From: Pedobacter chitinilyticus
GTDB lineage: Bacteria > Bacteroidota > Bacteroidia > Sphingobacteriales > Sphingobacteriaceae
Reading direction: 5' to 3'
Length of the DNA stretch: 64,000 nucleotides
Assembly (NCBI RefSeq): GCF_003313385.1
Contig: NZ_QMHN01000002.1
Location: 46,603 to 110,602, forward strand
The first letter of the stretch is position 1, and each line of letters starts with the position of its first letter. The translations under genes were made by a program, and so were the position numbers. The notes beneath the pieces were generated by a model that worked only from the letters and a program-made list of their open reading frames with translations, was not told the DNA's origin and ran no database searches. Of the stretch, positions 35,116 through 44,411 are shown piece by piece.

Positions 35116-36300
35116 ATGGGCAACAGACAGGATATCAGAGATCAGTTCTACAGTTACCTTCAGGGTACGGCAGATGCCAGAATTATAGAAGGGCTTTTTA
35201 CATACTTTGCAACTGACCAGAGCAAAGTGCATCTTTCTGAATTGGTTAATGAAGCATTCGAAGATCAAACTGACGCTGATCCTGCCCTGTTGGCCAAGGT
35301 TGTACCGATTACCGATCGTGTAGGTATGAAGTTGGCTGAGCAGGTTAGACCAACAGATCAACGTCGAATGCTCTGGAAACAGGGATACACCATTATCGCT
35401 ATCGCTGCGACCATATTGCTGGCGATCGCTTCTTTCCTGTACCTGAAGAATACTTCAATGCAAATGGAAATGCAGCAACACATCTTTGCCCTTGATGCCG
35501 CACCGGGTACCAACCGTGCCACACTGAAGTTATCGGACGGCAGGGTGATCGATCTTTCTTCGGCAGCCAATGGTAGCATCTCCGATCGAAACGGAATGCA
35601 GATCAGCAAGACTGCAGATGGCCAACTGGATTATCAAGGTGCAGAGAAAGGAACTGCACTGACCAATACCGTCACAACACCAAATGGAGGCCAGTATCAG
35701 GTGCGTTTGCCTGATGGCACCAAAGTATGGCTAAACGCCGCCTCATCTATTTCCTATGCAACAGATTTGTCTATATCCAACAAACGTATAGTCTATTTGA
35801 GCGGCGAAGCCTACTTTGAGGTTGCACATGACCGTGCAAGGCCATTCATCGTAGATACCAAGGAACAACAGATAGAAGTACTGGGAACACATTTTAACGT
35901 GAACAGCTATGCAGATGAGGGCCGCACGACAACAACACTTTCCGAAGGCTCTGTGAAGGTGACCCGTGATCAACAACATGTTACGCTCAAGCCCGGCCAG
36001 CAGGCAACGGGTGAAGGAAGTTCATTGCAGGTAATGCCTGCCGACATGGAGACTGCCCTTGCATGGAAGAACGGCAACCTTGCCTTCAAAAGTGCACCCC
36101 TCGAACAGATCATGAGACAGGTACAACGCTGGTATGATGTCGAGGTAGTCTACCAGGGTAAGGTCCGCCACCGGGTTTTCAGCGGTGGCATCCCGCGCAG
36201 CAGTAAGCTCTCCGTGCTGCTAAAAGTACTTTCCGACAGTGGAGTAAAATTTGAAATGAAAGAAACCCCTCAGGGTAAAACGCTCGTAATCCATGAATAA
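35116..36300 (+). CDS. FecR-family anti-sigma factor
   Basis: A 394-residue protein: a cytoplasmic N-terminal domain (about 1-90), one membrane helix (about 93-112, GYTIIAIAATILLAIASFLY), a periplasmic FecR domain (about 185-285, with TTPNGGQYQVRLPDGTKVWLNAASSISY) and a C-terminal DUF4974 domain (about 320-394). FecR proteins hold an ECF sigma factor and release it when the outer-membrane receptor binds substrate. Normally the sigma gene is directly upstream; here none is. The only ECF sigma gene in the window is at 53989-54588. It precedes the SusC gene and probably controls it. Confidence 0.88.
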   Translation: MGNRQDIRDQFYSYLQGTADARIIEGLFTYFATDQSKVHLSELVNEAFEDQTDADPALLAKVVPITDRVGMKLAEQVRPTDQRRMLWKQGYTIIAIAATILLAIASFLYLKNTSMQMEMQQHIFALDAAPGTNRATLKLSDGRVIDLSSAANGSISDRNGMQISKTADGQLDYQGAEKGTALTNTVTTPNGGQYQVRLPDGTKVWLNAASSISYATDLSISNKRIVYLSGEAYFEVAHDRARPFIVDTKEQQIEVLGTHFNVNSYADEGRTTTTLSEGSVKVTRDQQHVTLKPGQQATGEGSSLQVMPADMETALAWKNGNLAFKSAPLEQIMRQVQRWYDVEVVYQGKVRHRVFSGGIPRSSKLSVLLKVLSDSGVKFEMKETPQGKTLVIHE

Positions 36301-36395
36301 AACAACACAATGATTACAGTTAAAACCGAGCGCCTATGTAACATCCAACAGAACCAAAAATTAGGTTAAATAGTTAATTAAGACCCAATAAAAAA

Positions 36396-36423
36396 CCGGG
36401 CTGATTCTGATCAATCAGTCCGG
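36396..36423. repeat. Hairpin between fecR and the SusC gene
   Basis: Arms CCGGGCTGATT (36396-36406) and AATCAGTCCGG (36413-36423) pair over 11 positions with one G-T pair, loop CTGATC. A run of six A precedes it, so it is terminator-like on the minus strand and only weakly on the plus strand. It may reduce read-through or act as an attenuator in the SusC leader. Confidence 0.5.
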
Positions 36424-36491
36424 CAAATTTGGGACTACTGTTTTGCCTGTTAAGACAATCATTTTTCCAAAACCCCAAACAGAACAAAAGT

Positions 36492-39400
36492 ATGAAATTA
36501 TTTACATGCGGCAATGCCTGTCTTTTCAGGTGTTCGCGGCAGGTTGCATATTGGTTGCCCAAACAGGTACAAAATGCAAGACTATTAAAACAGATTATCA
36601 TGCGCGCCTATCTCACAGCAGTTGTAATCACCTTGGCATTCGTAAATGTCAGTGCAGGCCTACGTGCGCAGAGCGTGACGCTGAAAGTCCAAAACGCCAA
36701 GCTCGTGCAGGTGTTCTCAGAGATCAAAAAACAGACTGGTTACCAGTTCTGGTACGAGGATAACATACTGGACAATTCCAAGAACGTATCGCTAGACCTT
36801 AGCAACGTATCGATAACTACAGCGCTTGAGACCACACTCAAAAACCAGTCACTGGAGTTTACCATCAATGACAAAACGATTGTGATCCGTGAGAAGGAGA
36901 AGAATTTATTCGACCGAATTATCGATGTATTTGCGCTGATCAACGTCAATGGCCGAGTTACCGATGAGAACAACCAGTCGATGGCTGGCGCGACAATAAA
37001 AGTAAAGGGTACAAACAAGCAAGCTCAGACAAACCGCAATGGTGAATTCTATCTGGAGAACGTCTCTGAAGACGCAATAATCGAGATCACTTTCCTAGGA
37101 TACATCAAGCAGGAACTTAAGGCGAGGCCAAATATCAGCGTGCAGATGGAGCCGATCCCGAACGAACTGCAACAGGTGACGATCAACAAGGGATATTATA
37201 GCACCACAAGTGAGCTCAATACGGGTTCGGTGAGCACCGTCACAGCCTCCGATCTCTCCAGACAGCCCGTAAGCAATCCCTTGATGGCCCTCCACGGAAA
37301 GGTGACAGGCCTCTACCTGAGCCAGCAGAGCGGCGTACCGGGATCACCGATGACCGTTCGCCTGCGCGGTCTTAACAGCATTGCCAACGGAAACGATCCG
37401 CTGTTCATCCTCGATGGTGTACCATTTAGTTCAGCGGGCATTAACAATGCCAATGTATCCTCCGGGGGGACCTCGACCAGTCCCTTTTCGACCATAGGAA
37501 TGGAAAACATCGAAAGCATCACGGTACTGAAGGATGCTGATGCCACGGCCATCTACGGAAGCAGGGGCGCAAACGGAGTCATCCTGATTACCACCAAAAA
37601 GGGAAAAGCGGGTTCCACCCGCGTGGATGCCAACTTTAACCAGGGATTTGGAATGGCAGTCAACCGATATGACCTGATGGACACCCAGCAATATCTGGAG
37701 ATGCGCCGCGAGGCGTTTGCCAACGACAATGCCACCATACCTTCTACGGCCTACGATATCAACGGTACGTGGGACCAGAATAGCTATACCGATTGGGAGA
37801 AGATTTTTTTGGGCGGAACAAGTACACTGACCAATGCTTCGGCCAGTGTTTCCGGAGGGACCGACCTGTTGCAGTTTCTGATCTCGGGAAGTTATAGGAA
37901 CGAAACGGCAGTCAATCCCGGCAACTTCCGCAACCGAAAGGTCGGAGTCCATTCCAATATCACCAACCGATCCGCAAACGGGAGGTTCAACAGTAGCCTT
38001 ACCCTGGGCTATCTCAGGGACAACAACCTGCTGCCGACCCTGGACTACGCCAGCCAGATCTTGCTTCCCCCAAATACACCCTCGATCTACAATCCGGACG
38101 GCACACTGAACTGGGCCAATTCGACCTGGTCGAACCCTTTCGGACCGATCAATAACAACTACAGCAGCTCCGCTGCCGAGAACCTTTCCGGCGCGCTGAA
38201 TCTCAGCTATGCCGTCATCGATGGCCTTAACATCAGTGCAAGGCTTGGCTACAACAGGATCAGTACCGAAACGCACAACGTGTTTCCGGCATCCGGAAAG
38301 AACCCCGCCAACCCAATCGTTCCGGCCAGCAGGCGCCATGAGCTAGGCACCAGGGCCACTGCTTCATGGATCGTAGAGCCTGCCATCAACTATGGCAGGA
38401 ACATTGGAAAGGGAAAACTGGAAGCAACCATCGGAGCAACCTTTCAGGACACCAACTATTCGGGGGCATCCTTTGTCGGACTGGGCTTTAATTCGGATGC
38501 CCTGATGGAAGACTTCGGCGCGGCAGGCACCATCAGCTCCGCCCCGACGCAGTTTGGCAAATACCGTTATAATGCCCTTTTTGCAAGGGCCGGCTACACC
38601 TATAGGGAAAGATATGTCATAAATCTCACTGGCAGGCGCGACGGAAGCAGCAGGTTCGGGCCTGGCAAGCGGTTTGGCAACTTTGGTGCGATCGGCGCGG
38701 CATGGCTCTTCGCCAAGGAAAAGGGTATCATAGAGCTTCTTCCGATCCTGAGCAGCGGTAAGCTAAGGGCCAGTTATGGCATTACGGGAAACGACCAGTT
38801 ATCCGACTACAAGTACCTTTCGACCTACAGTTCCAGCGGGCTGACCTATCAAGGCATTTCGGGCCTCAACGCCACACAGCTCACCAATCCCGACTATAGT
38901 TGGGAGAACGTGAAGAAACTTGAGGCGGCCATCGAGTTCGGCTTAATGAAAGAAAGGATGACCCTGCTTGCTGGGTGGTACAGAAACCGCACGGGAAACC
39001 AATTGGTGGGCTATCCCCTTCCCTCGATCACCGGCTTTACCAGCGTACAGGCCAACCTGCCGGCAGTGGTACAGAACCAGGGCTGGGAGTTGGAGGCGAG
39101 CGGCATCCTGGTCCATCAAAATGGTCTCCAATGGACCCTTGGCGCCAACATCAGCATCCCCAAGAACAAACTGGTCTCCTACCCGAACCTAGCTGCCAGC
39201 AGCTATGCCAACAGGTACATCATCGGCGAGCCGCTTTTCATCAACCAGAGATACCACCTTACGGGTGTTGATCCGCAAACCGGCGTCTATACCTTCACAG
39301 ACCGCAATGTTGATGGTTCGATTACCAGTGCCTTTGACCGTTTTCCGGTCTTTGTTGGCCAGCGTTTCTTTGGCGGACTCTCCAGTGAGTTTAGCTACAA

Positions 39401-39854
39401 GGGTATCGAGCTGAGTGTACTGTTCCAGTTCGTCAAACAGCAGGGCTACGATAATAATATCACCTCGGCGCCTGGAAGGTTCGTTAGCGGACTGGGCAAC
39501 GTTTCGCAGAGACTGCTTGACCGTTGGCGCAAGCCGGGCGATGTGGCCGCCTTCCAGAAATATACCCCGTCCACTTCAAGCCCGGCAGGTGCGGCATACG
39601 CCCTTTATCAGCTTAGCGATGGGATTATCACCGACAAGTCCTTTGTACGCATGCGCAACATCACCCTTTCCTACAGCTTGCCAAAGAGCATGCTGAAACA
39701 TATCGGTATCGCGGGACTAAAGGTCTACGCTCAGGGACAGAACCTGTTGACCTTTACCAGGTACAAGGGCGTAGATCCCGAGATCTCGGCACTGGACCTT
39801 GCCACGCCCTCGATGAAAATGACCACATTCGGTCTTCAGGTATCCATTAACTAA
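36492..39854 (+). CDS. SusC/RagA-family TonB-linked outer-membrane protein
   Basis: A 1120-residue protein when started at the ATG at 36492; this start (MKLFTCGNACLFRCSR) is the usual one for this branch and leads to the signal segment MRAYLTAVVITLAFVNVSAG. An in-frame start at 36429 would lie in the hairpin leader. Domains: STN (about 65-115), carboxypeptidase-regulatory-like (about 132-205), plug with SusC signature (about 225-350, KDADATAIYGSRGANGVIL), then the barrel. The STN domain means it can signal to a FecR protein, which lies directly upstream. With the SusD partner downstream it imports an oligomeric substrate, either glycan or peptide. The TlpA-like cargo makes a peptide substrate thinkable. 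Confidence 0.9.
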   Translation: MKLFTCGNACLFRCSRQVAYWLPKQVQNARLLKQIIMRAYLTAVVITLAFVNVSAGLRAQSVTLKVQNAKLVQVFSEIKKQTGYQFWYEDNILDNSKNVSLDLSNVSITTALETTLKNQSLEFTINDKTIVIREKEKNLFDRIIDVFALINVNGRVTDENNQSMAGATIKVKGTNKQAQTNRNGEFYLENVSEDAIIEITFLGYIKQELKARPNISVQMEPIPNELQQVTINKGYYSTTSELNTGSVSTVTASDLSRQPVSNPLMALHGKVTGLYLSQQSGVPGSPMTVRLRGLNSIANGNDPLFILDGVPFSSAGINNANVSSGGTSTSPFSTIGMENIESITVLKDADATAIYGSRGANGVILITTKKGKAGSTRVDANFNQGFGMAVNRYDLMDTQQYLEMRREAFANDNATIPSTAYDINGTWDQNSYTDWEKIFLGGTSTLTNASASVSGGTDLLQFLISGSYRNETAVNPGNFRNRKVGVHSNITNRSANGRFNSSLTLGYLRDNNLLPTLDYASQILLPPNTPSIYNPDGTLNWANSTWSNPFGPINNNYSSSAAENLSGALNLSYAVIDGLNISARLGYNRISTETHNVFPASGKNPANPIVPASRRHELGTRATASWIVEPAINYGRNIGKGKLEATIGATFQDTNYSGASFVGLGFNSDALMEDFGAAGTISSAPTQFGKYRYNALFARAGYTYRERYVINLTGRRDGSSRFGPGKRFGNFGAIGAAWLFAKEKGIIELLPILSSGKLRASYGITGNDQLSDYKYLSTYSSSGLTYQGISGLNATQLTNPDYSWENVKKLEAAIEFGLMKERMTLLAGWYRNRTGNQLVGYPLPSITGFTSVQANLPAVVQNQGWELEASGILVHQNGLQWTLGANISIPKNKLVSYPNLAASSYANRYIIGEPLFINQRYHLTGVDPQTGVYTFTDRNVDGSITSAFDRFPVFVGQRFFGGLSSEFSYKGIELSVLFQFVKQQGYDNNITSAPGRFVSGLGNVSQRLLDRWRKPGDVAAFQKYTPSTSSPAGAAYALYQLSDGIITDKSFVRMRNITLSYSLPKSMLKHIGIAGLKVYAQGQNLLTFTRYKGVDPEISALDLATPSMKMTTFGLQVSIN

Positions 39855-39865
39855 ACCAATGCACC

Positions 39866-41284
39866 ATGAAAAAGAAACTATATACGATAATGCTCCTTTC
39901 AGTGCTTCTGATGCGCTGCGAGAAGTTCGTCGACGTGGGCGAACCAAAGAACCAACTGGTGACCGCCTCGGTATTCGAGAACGATGGACACGCCATAGCG
40001 GCCATTACCAATATCTATTCCCAGATGATCAACAAGGGCAACAGTTACCTGTTGCCATACTACACAGGTATTGCAGGCGATGAGCTGACCAACTATTCCA
40101 CCAACGGCCTGTACGTACAGCTTTACCAGAACAGTGTCCAGCCGCTGGATGCGCCAACCAACAGTTTTTGGGACAGTGCCTATAGCAGCATCTATCTGGC
40201 CAATGCCGCCTACGAGGGGTGCGATAGGTCAAGAGGAATGAGCAGTTCGGTGAAAAAACAGCTGATGGCCGAAGCGCGATTTGTACGTGCCTTCTGGTAC
40301 TTCTACCTGATCAACCTGTTCGGGGATGTTCCGCTGATCACCGGCACCGACTATCAGGCCAATGCCATTGCGGCAAGGAGCTCAAAGAACAACGTGTACG
40401 ATCAGATCGTAAGTGATCTAGACTACGCCGTACAGAACCTGAACACAGGCTACGTAGATGCAAGTTCCGTGAGCACCTATAGCGAGCGTATCAGGCCCAA
40501 CCAATTTGCAGCGCGTGCCCTGCTGGCACGTACATACCTGTACATGGGAAACTGGGCCAAGGCCGAAGAGCTATCGAGCACGGTCATCGCCAATACGGCA
40601 ACCTATGATCTGGCAAGCCTTTCGGGTGCCTTTCTGAAGAACAACAAGGAGGCCATCTGGCAGCTGAGCAAGCCGGACAACGTCGGCAACCTATCCACCC
40701 AGGAGGGACAGGGCTTTATCCTAATTAACAAACCGATCGTCACTGGCGTGCTGAACTGTTCGGCGATCAGCCCGCAGCTGCTGGGGGCATTTGCATCCAA
40801 CGACCTGCGCCTCTCTACTTGGATAGCCAGCTATATCGATAAGACCGTTACGCCGAACGTTACCTATTACTTCAGCAACAAATACAGGGAGCGCAACAAT
40901 ACCACGTCGGTAGAATACACCACGCCCCTGAGGCTTGCAGAGCAGTACCTGATCCGCGCAGAGGCGCGCAACGAACAGAACAACACTGGCGGCGCAAGGG
41001 ACGACCTTAACAAGGTCCGTTCAAGGACGGGTACCGGAAATACGTCGGCAACCACGCAGGCTGACCTGCGCGTGGCCATATTGAAGGAGCGCCAACTGGA
41101 GCTGTTCACCGAATGGGGACAGCGTTGGATGGACCTCAAGCGCACGGGCAATATTAATACTGTGATGGCAACGGTCGCCACCACCAAGGGTGCAATTTGG
41201 AACAGCAACAAGCAGCTCTTCCCTATCCCGCAAAAGGATATCGAGGCCAACAGGAACCTAAAACAGAATACAGGATATAACTAA
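39866..41284 (+). CDS. SusD/RagB-family substrate-binding outer-membrane lipoprotein
   Basis: A 472-residue protein with a signal peptide and a candidate lipidated Cys18 (LLMRC). It is mainly helical (TPR-like) with the family blocks MAEARFVRAFWYFYLINLFGDVPLIT (about 132-157) and the C-terminal LFTEWGQRWMDLKRTG. SusD lipoproteins close over the SusC barrel and bind substrate. It starts 11 bases after the SusC stop and ends 8 bases before the TlpA-like gene. Confidence 0.9.
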   Translation: MKKKLYTIMLLSVLLMRCEKFVDVGEPKNQLVTASVFENDGHAIAAITNIYSQMINKGNSYLLPYYTGIAGDELTNYSTNGLYVQLYQNSVQPLDAPTNSFWDSAYSSIYLANAAYEGCDRSRGMSSSVKKQLMAEARFVRAFWYFYLINLFGDVPLITGTDYQANAIAARSSKNNVYDQIVSDLDYAVQNLNTGYVDASSVSTYSERIRPNQFAARALLARTYLYMGNWAKAEELSSTVIANTATYDLASLSGAFLKNNKEAIWQLSKPDNVGNLSTQEGQGFILINKPIVTGVLNCSAISPQLLGAFASNDLRLSTWIASYIDKTVTPNVTYYFSNKYRERNNTTSVEYTTPLRLAEQYLIRAEARNEQNNTGGARDDLNKVRSRTGTGNTSATTQADLRVAILKERQLELFTEWGQRWMDLKRTGNINTVMATVATTKGAIWNSNKQLFPIPQKDIEANRNLKQNTGYN

Positions 41285-41292
41285 AAGAAAAC

Positions 41293-42657
41293 ATGTTAAG
41301 ATTAAAGATAATGCTGGTACTGATGACCTTTCTGGTACCGGCTATCGCTCTCAATTCAAATGCACAGAACCACGATGACGATGAAGTCGACTATCCGAAG
41401 GTCGGCGAGCAGATCAAAGACCATACCTTCACCGACCTGGAGAACTTTCCAAAGAAAGAAGTGAAGATCAGTGATTTTAGGGGCAAGTGGTTGATATTGG
41501 ATGTTTGGGGATATGCATGTGGAAGTTGCATTCTCAGCTTTCCGAAAATGAATAAATTGGCAAAGCAATTTGAAAAAAGGGTTCAATTAATCATGGTTGG
41601 AGAATATTCAAAAACTGGTCAAAGTTATAAAAGAACTAAAGATACTTTTGCGGATTTAAAGAGAGAACATGAGCTTACCTTTACAGTAGCTTACGATAGT
41701 ACATTTTATAAAAAATATGATGTAAAGTTTGAACCATTTATATTAGTGATTGACCCCAGTGGAAAAATAGTTGCAAAAACAAAGGCTGTGGATGAAACGC
41801 AGTTAACCGAATTGCTTCAAGGAAAAAATCCAGCATTCACAAGAGCTTTTTCAAAACATGAAAAGATAGAATATAATGAATCAATTCCTCTATTAACAAC
41901 TGGAACTTTGGCTAACGGTGGAATCGATACCGCATTCCTTAGCAGGTCATTGTTGATGAGATTCAATCACAATATCCCTTATTTGTTTCAGAAACCACTA
42001 ACTCATAAAGACAGTGAGGCAGTAAAAACTGGCCATTTCGAAGTATCCAAAATTGGATTAAGCGGTCTTTACAAGTTTGCATACTTTGGCTCTGATGAGT
42101 TTACATTTGGAAGTTCAGATTATATTAAGTTCAATACAAATCTGGCATTGGAAGTAAAAGATAAAAAACCATTTTTCGAAAGTAAGGCGACCTTGGAAGG
42201 CCTTTATGCATATAGTTTGAAAATCCCTAAAAAGTACTCTTCAACAAATTCAATCATGCATGCGATACAGAATGATTTAAGCCGAAACTTCCCATACAAT
42301 ATCACTATTGAAAAAAGAAAGGCAGAAGTGTATAAGCTGATTGTAATCGATAGTAACTTAGCAAATAATATAAAAACGAAAGGAAATACCAGTTCTAGTT
42401 TTATAGTTGGAAAAGTTTTTAGTAAAGGCTATTCAGTAACAAATAAAAGTATAGCAAAATTTCTAGTTGTCTTTCTAAAATGCCTTCCGCCAAAAAGTAA
42501 GTTGATCGATAGGACAGGAATTGAATTTAACGTTGATATGCAAATTTTAGCAAACATGTATATAAAATCAGATGTAAACAATGCCTTGAAACAACTCGGT
42601 TTACAGATTGTGTCTGGATTCGAAGACTTTGAAACAATTGTAGTGCGAGATAAATAA
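41293..42657 (+). CDS. TlpA-like thiol-disulfide oxidoreductase fused to a DUF3738-like domain (copy 1)
   Basis: A 454-residue secreted protein (signal peptide about 1-24). Residues about 34-195 are a thioredoxin-like TlpA/AhpC domain with active site Cys76-Gly-Ser-Cys79 in WGYACGSC. The rest (about 200-454) ends with a DUF3738-like pattern (LIDRTGIEFNVD, then VNNALKQLGLQIVSG, then ETIVVRDK). It is last in the fecR-SusC-SusD-tlpA operon. The first 200 bases have the GC-rich codon use of the SusCD genes, but from about 41,500 the gene turns AT-rich, which suggests a recombinant gene. A second copy lies at 44412-45824. Confidence 0.82.
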   Translation: MLRLKIMLVLMTFLVPAIALNSNAQNHDDDEVDYPKVGEQIKDHTFTDLENFPKKEVKISDFRGKWLILDVWGYACGSCILSFPKMNKLAKQFEKRVQLIMVGEYSKTGQSYKRTKDTFADLKREHELTFTVAYDSTFYKKYDVKFEPFILVIDPSGKIVAKTKAVDETQLTELLQGKNPAFTRAFSKHEKIEYNESIPLLTTGTLANGGIDTAFLSRSLLMRFNHNIPYLFQKPLTHKDSEAVKTGHFEVSKIGLSGLYKFAYFGSDEFTFGSSDYIKFNTNLALEVKDKKPFFESKATLEGLYAYSLKIPKKYSSTNSIMHAIQNDLSRNFPYNITIEKRKAEVYKLIVIDSNLANNIKTKGNTSSSFIVGKVFSKGYSVTNKSIAKFLVVFLKCLPPKSKLIDRTGIEFNVDMQILANMYIKSDVNNALKQLGLQIVSGFEDFETIVVRDK

Positions 42658-42667
42658 CTCAGATGAA

Positions 42668-42694
42668 AAAGGGCCGATAGGTGATCGGCCCTTT
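42668..42694. terminator. Bidirectional terminator between TlpA copy 1 and DUF6520 copy 1
   Basis: Arms AAAGGGCCGAT (42668-42678) and ATCGGCCCTTT (42684-42694) pair perfectly with the loop AGGTG. It lies between two converging stops (42657 and 42701). A T-rich tail follows the stem on the minus strand (CCCTTTTTC). Confidence 0.8.
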
Positions 42695-42700
42695 GAATAA

Positions 42701-42964
42701 TTAGAAACCCTGATTCTGTTCGAGTGGCTTATTACAGCCAGGAAGTTCGTAAAGCTGATGAGCACCATCGCTTGTTGTTTCGTAAGTACAACCAACCCCT
42801 TCTATGTCACAGTCAATGTCAAGGAAGTCATTGGTACAGCCAGTCATGTTTATTTCATCCTGATAATAATACACAGTTTTCCATACTTGTGTTTTTGTGG
42901 TTGCAAACGCAGTTCCTACTGCGAACAACAGGGCGAATACACCCAATAAAGCATTTTTTTTCAT
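42701..42964 (-). CDS. Small secreted four-cysteine peptide, DUF6520 family (copy 1)
   Basis: An 87-residue protein. The signal peptide (MKKNALLGVFALLFAVGTAFA) is cut near residue 21. The mature peptide of about 66 residues holds four cysteines (TGCTND, DIDCDI, GVGCTY, LPGCNK), enough for two disulfides, and the pattern VYYYQDE near its start. DUF6520 peptides are common in Bacteroidota and have no known function. It faces its TlpA partner tail to tail across a terminator. Its upstream leader is nearly the same as that of copy 3. Confidence 0.82.
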   Translation of the reverse strand: MKKNALLGVFALLFAVGTAFATTKTQVWKTVYYYQDEINMTGCTNDFLDIDCDIEGVGCTYETTSDGAHQLYELPGCNKPLEQNQGF

Positions 42965-43025
42965 GTTGTTTTTTAGTTTAAGTGGTTTAAAGATCAGCCC
43001 TCGTCAAGGCCAAGTGTGCACAGTA

Positions 43026-43469
43026 TTATACGTACAGATCGGCAGCGGTCTGCCGTTGTACGGGCGGTCTCCGCTTTAACCAGATGGCTAATGCGGCAAG
43101 CAGCGTAAAGAAGATGTTGAAGAAGAAATGCTGTTTCCAGGTAAGCTCACGTATCAGTCCCCCGCATGAGCACGGCAGATGATCTTGCGTAAATACGAGT
43201 GCGGAAACATAGGCCGTAAAGGCGATCATCAGTGCAAGTGATCCCCATAGACCTAGCGTCCTTGTCCGCGGTACAAAGAGCAGTATTGAAATTGCAAACT
43301 CGATGAGCGGTAGCAGGATAGAAAGTGGTGCGGCCCACTCTCCGACAAATGGCGACCTTCCAAGATCCTTTACATAGATCGAATAGATGAACAGTTTGCT
43401 GAATGCCGTATAAAGGAAAAGGATGATGAATGCATAGGCAATGGTGTCGATAATGGTAGCGCGTTTCAT
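43026..43469 (-). CDS. MauE/DoxX-like redox-associated membrane protein
   Basis: A 147-residue inner-membrane protein with four helices (about 8-31, 46-66, 71-93 and 111-130) and a Cys-Ser-Cys pair (Cys100, Cys102 in HLPCSCGGLI) at the periplasmic end of helix 3. MauE-type proteins help form disulfides or supply electrons for redox partners. It lies 12 bases after the thioredoxin-like lipoprotein gene and before the DUF6520 copy 1 gene, so it probably serves the cysteine-rich peptides. Confidence 0.8.
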   Translation of the reverse strand: MKRATIIDTIAYAFIILFLYTAFSKLFIYSIYVKDLGRSPFVGEWAAPLSILLPLIEFAISILLFVPRTRTLGLWGSLALMIAFTAYVSALVFTQDHLPCSCGGLIRELTWKQHFFFNIFFTLLAALAIWLKRRPPVQRQTAADLYV

Positions 43470-43481
43470 AGGTATTTTTGT

Positions 43482-43970
43482 TTAGTCGATTTCTTCAATG
43501 GTTCCCAATAGCTTTGTTGTATTGGCCTGTCCCTCGAACACGCCGCGCAGGTTGCGGTCACGGTCATAGATGGCAAGCAGCGGCGTGGTAGCAGAATGGA
43601 AATGCCTCGGAAAATACATTTGGTAGTCATACGCAAGCATTATGTTCGGATACCTCTCCATGTGATAATGCCTTCTAAAGATGTCCACGCTCTTCAGACC
43701 GTGGATCGTGAGGAAAACAATGTTCGTTCTGCGTAGCTTATCGATGTGCAGCAACAGGGTATCGGTCTCCTGCTGGCATCCAAGACAGTCCGCATCAAAT
43801 AATACGAACAGGTAAGGGACATCACGCGGCAGCTGCGATGTACTGATCGTAGAGCTATCAGAAAGCATCAGGTTAAAGTTGGGCATCCTTGCCAGTCTGT
43901 CCTCACGGCATGAGCCGTAAAAAAATAACAGGGCTAGTGCCACGATTAGGCCAAAGCAATGGTTCTTCAT
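43482..43970 (-). CDS. Thioredoxin-like lipoprotein with a CxxC motif
   Basis: A 162-residue protein with a lipoprotein signal (FYGSC, lipidated Cys21). The mature part has a thioredoxin-like layout: PYLFVLFDADCLGCQQETD puts a Cys62-Leu-Gly-Cys65 active site after strand 1, and ATTPLLAIYDRDRN gives the cis-Pro loop. It is anchored to a membrane facing the periplasm. It is cotranscribed with DUF6520 copy 2 upstream (13 bases) and MauE downstream. Confidence 0.72.
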   Translation of the reverse strand: MKNHCFGLIVALALLFFYGSCREDRLARMPNFNLMLSDSSTISTSQLPRDVPYLFVLFDADCLGCQQETDTLLLHIDKLRRTNIVFLTIHGLKSVDIFRRHYHMERYPNIMLAYDYQMYFPRHFHSATTPLLAIYDRDRNLRGVFEGQANTTKLLGTIEEID

Positions 43971-43983
43971 CGTACAAAATTTT

Positions 43984-44244
43984 TCAGAAGCCGTTTTCTT
44001 CGAACAGGCTCACGCGGCAATTTTGCCTGTCGTACAACTGGCGAAAACCGATCGCTGTTTCCTGGAAGCACTCCCCTTCCCCGACCTGGCAATCGACATA
44101 AAGTTCTTCCGCTAGGCAAACGTTCTTTTCGATATCATCATCCCAGAAATAAACCACACGGCTTGTGCGGCTATGGGTAGTTGCGTATGCAGACGATGCT
44201 GCAACCAGCAGCGCAAGCATAGCTGAGGAAAGATTTGGTTTCAT
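43984..44244 (-). CDS. Small secreted four-cysteine peptide, DUF6520 family (copy 2)
   Basis: An 86-residue protein with a signal peptide (about 1-21, ending SSAYA). The mature part keeps the VVYFWDDD start and four cysteines (KNVCLA, YVDCQV, EGECFQ, RQNCRV) at the spacing of the other two copies, and ends in ENGF like copies 1 and 3 (QNQGF, QETGF). It is more diverged than these are from each other and is first in an operon with the thioredoxin-like lipoprotein and MauE. Confidence 0.8.
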   Translation of the reverse strand: MKPNLSSAMLALLVAASSAYATTHSRTSRVVYFWDDDIEKNVCLAEELYVDCQVGEGECFQETAIGFRQLYDRQNCRVSLFEENGF

Positions 44245-44312
44245 GGCAAAGAGGTCTAATGGTTATACCCTTCAAATCTAGGTTCGGCACCAGTATAGAC
44301 CATTATGATATC

Positions 44313-44360
44313 TGTCCGCTTAATTGTAAATATTGTCCGGAAAGTTGTGTGTGGTGACCG
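44313..44360. promoter_or_regulatory. Three direct repeats with 21-bp period, site 1
   Basis: TGTCCG at 44313 and 44334 and TGACCG at 44355, each exactly 21 bases apart. The first two are followed after 4 bases by ATTGT or GTTGT. Read on the minus strand the second half is ACAATTAAG, one base off the ACAGTTAAG core bound by LytTR regulators such as AgrA, which also use direct repeats with a period of about 21. The site lies between DUF6520 copy 2 (minus) and TlpA copy 2 (plus). Binding by a LytTR protein is inference. Confidence 0.55.
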
Positions 44361-44411
44361 ATCTCAAAAAAATCCCATCCCGACCGTGATAAAAGATTTG
44401 CTATTCGTCTT

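Noticed and set aside
37431..38339. 302-residue open frame antisense to the SusC gene
   Set aside because: It lies wholly within the barrel-coding part of SusC, has no recognisable domain and reflects the GC-rich codon pattern of the true gene.
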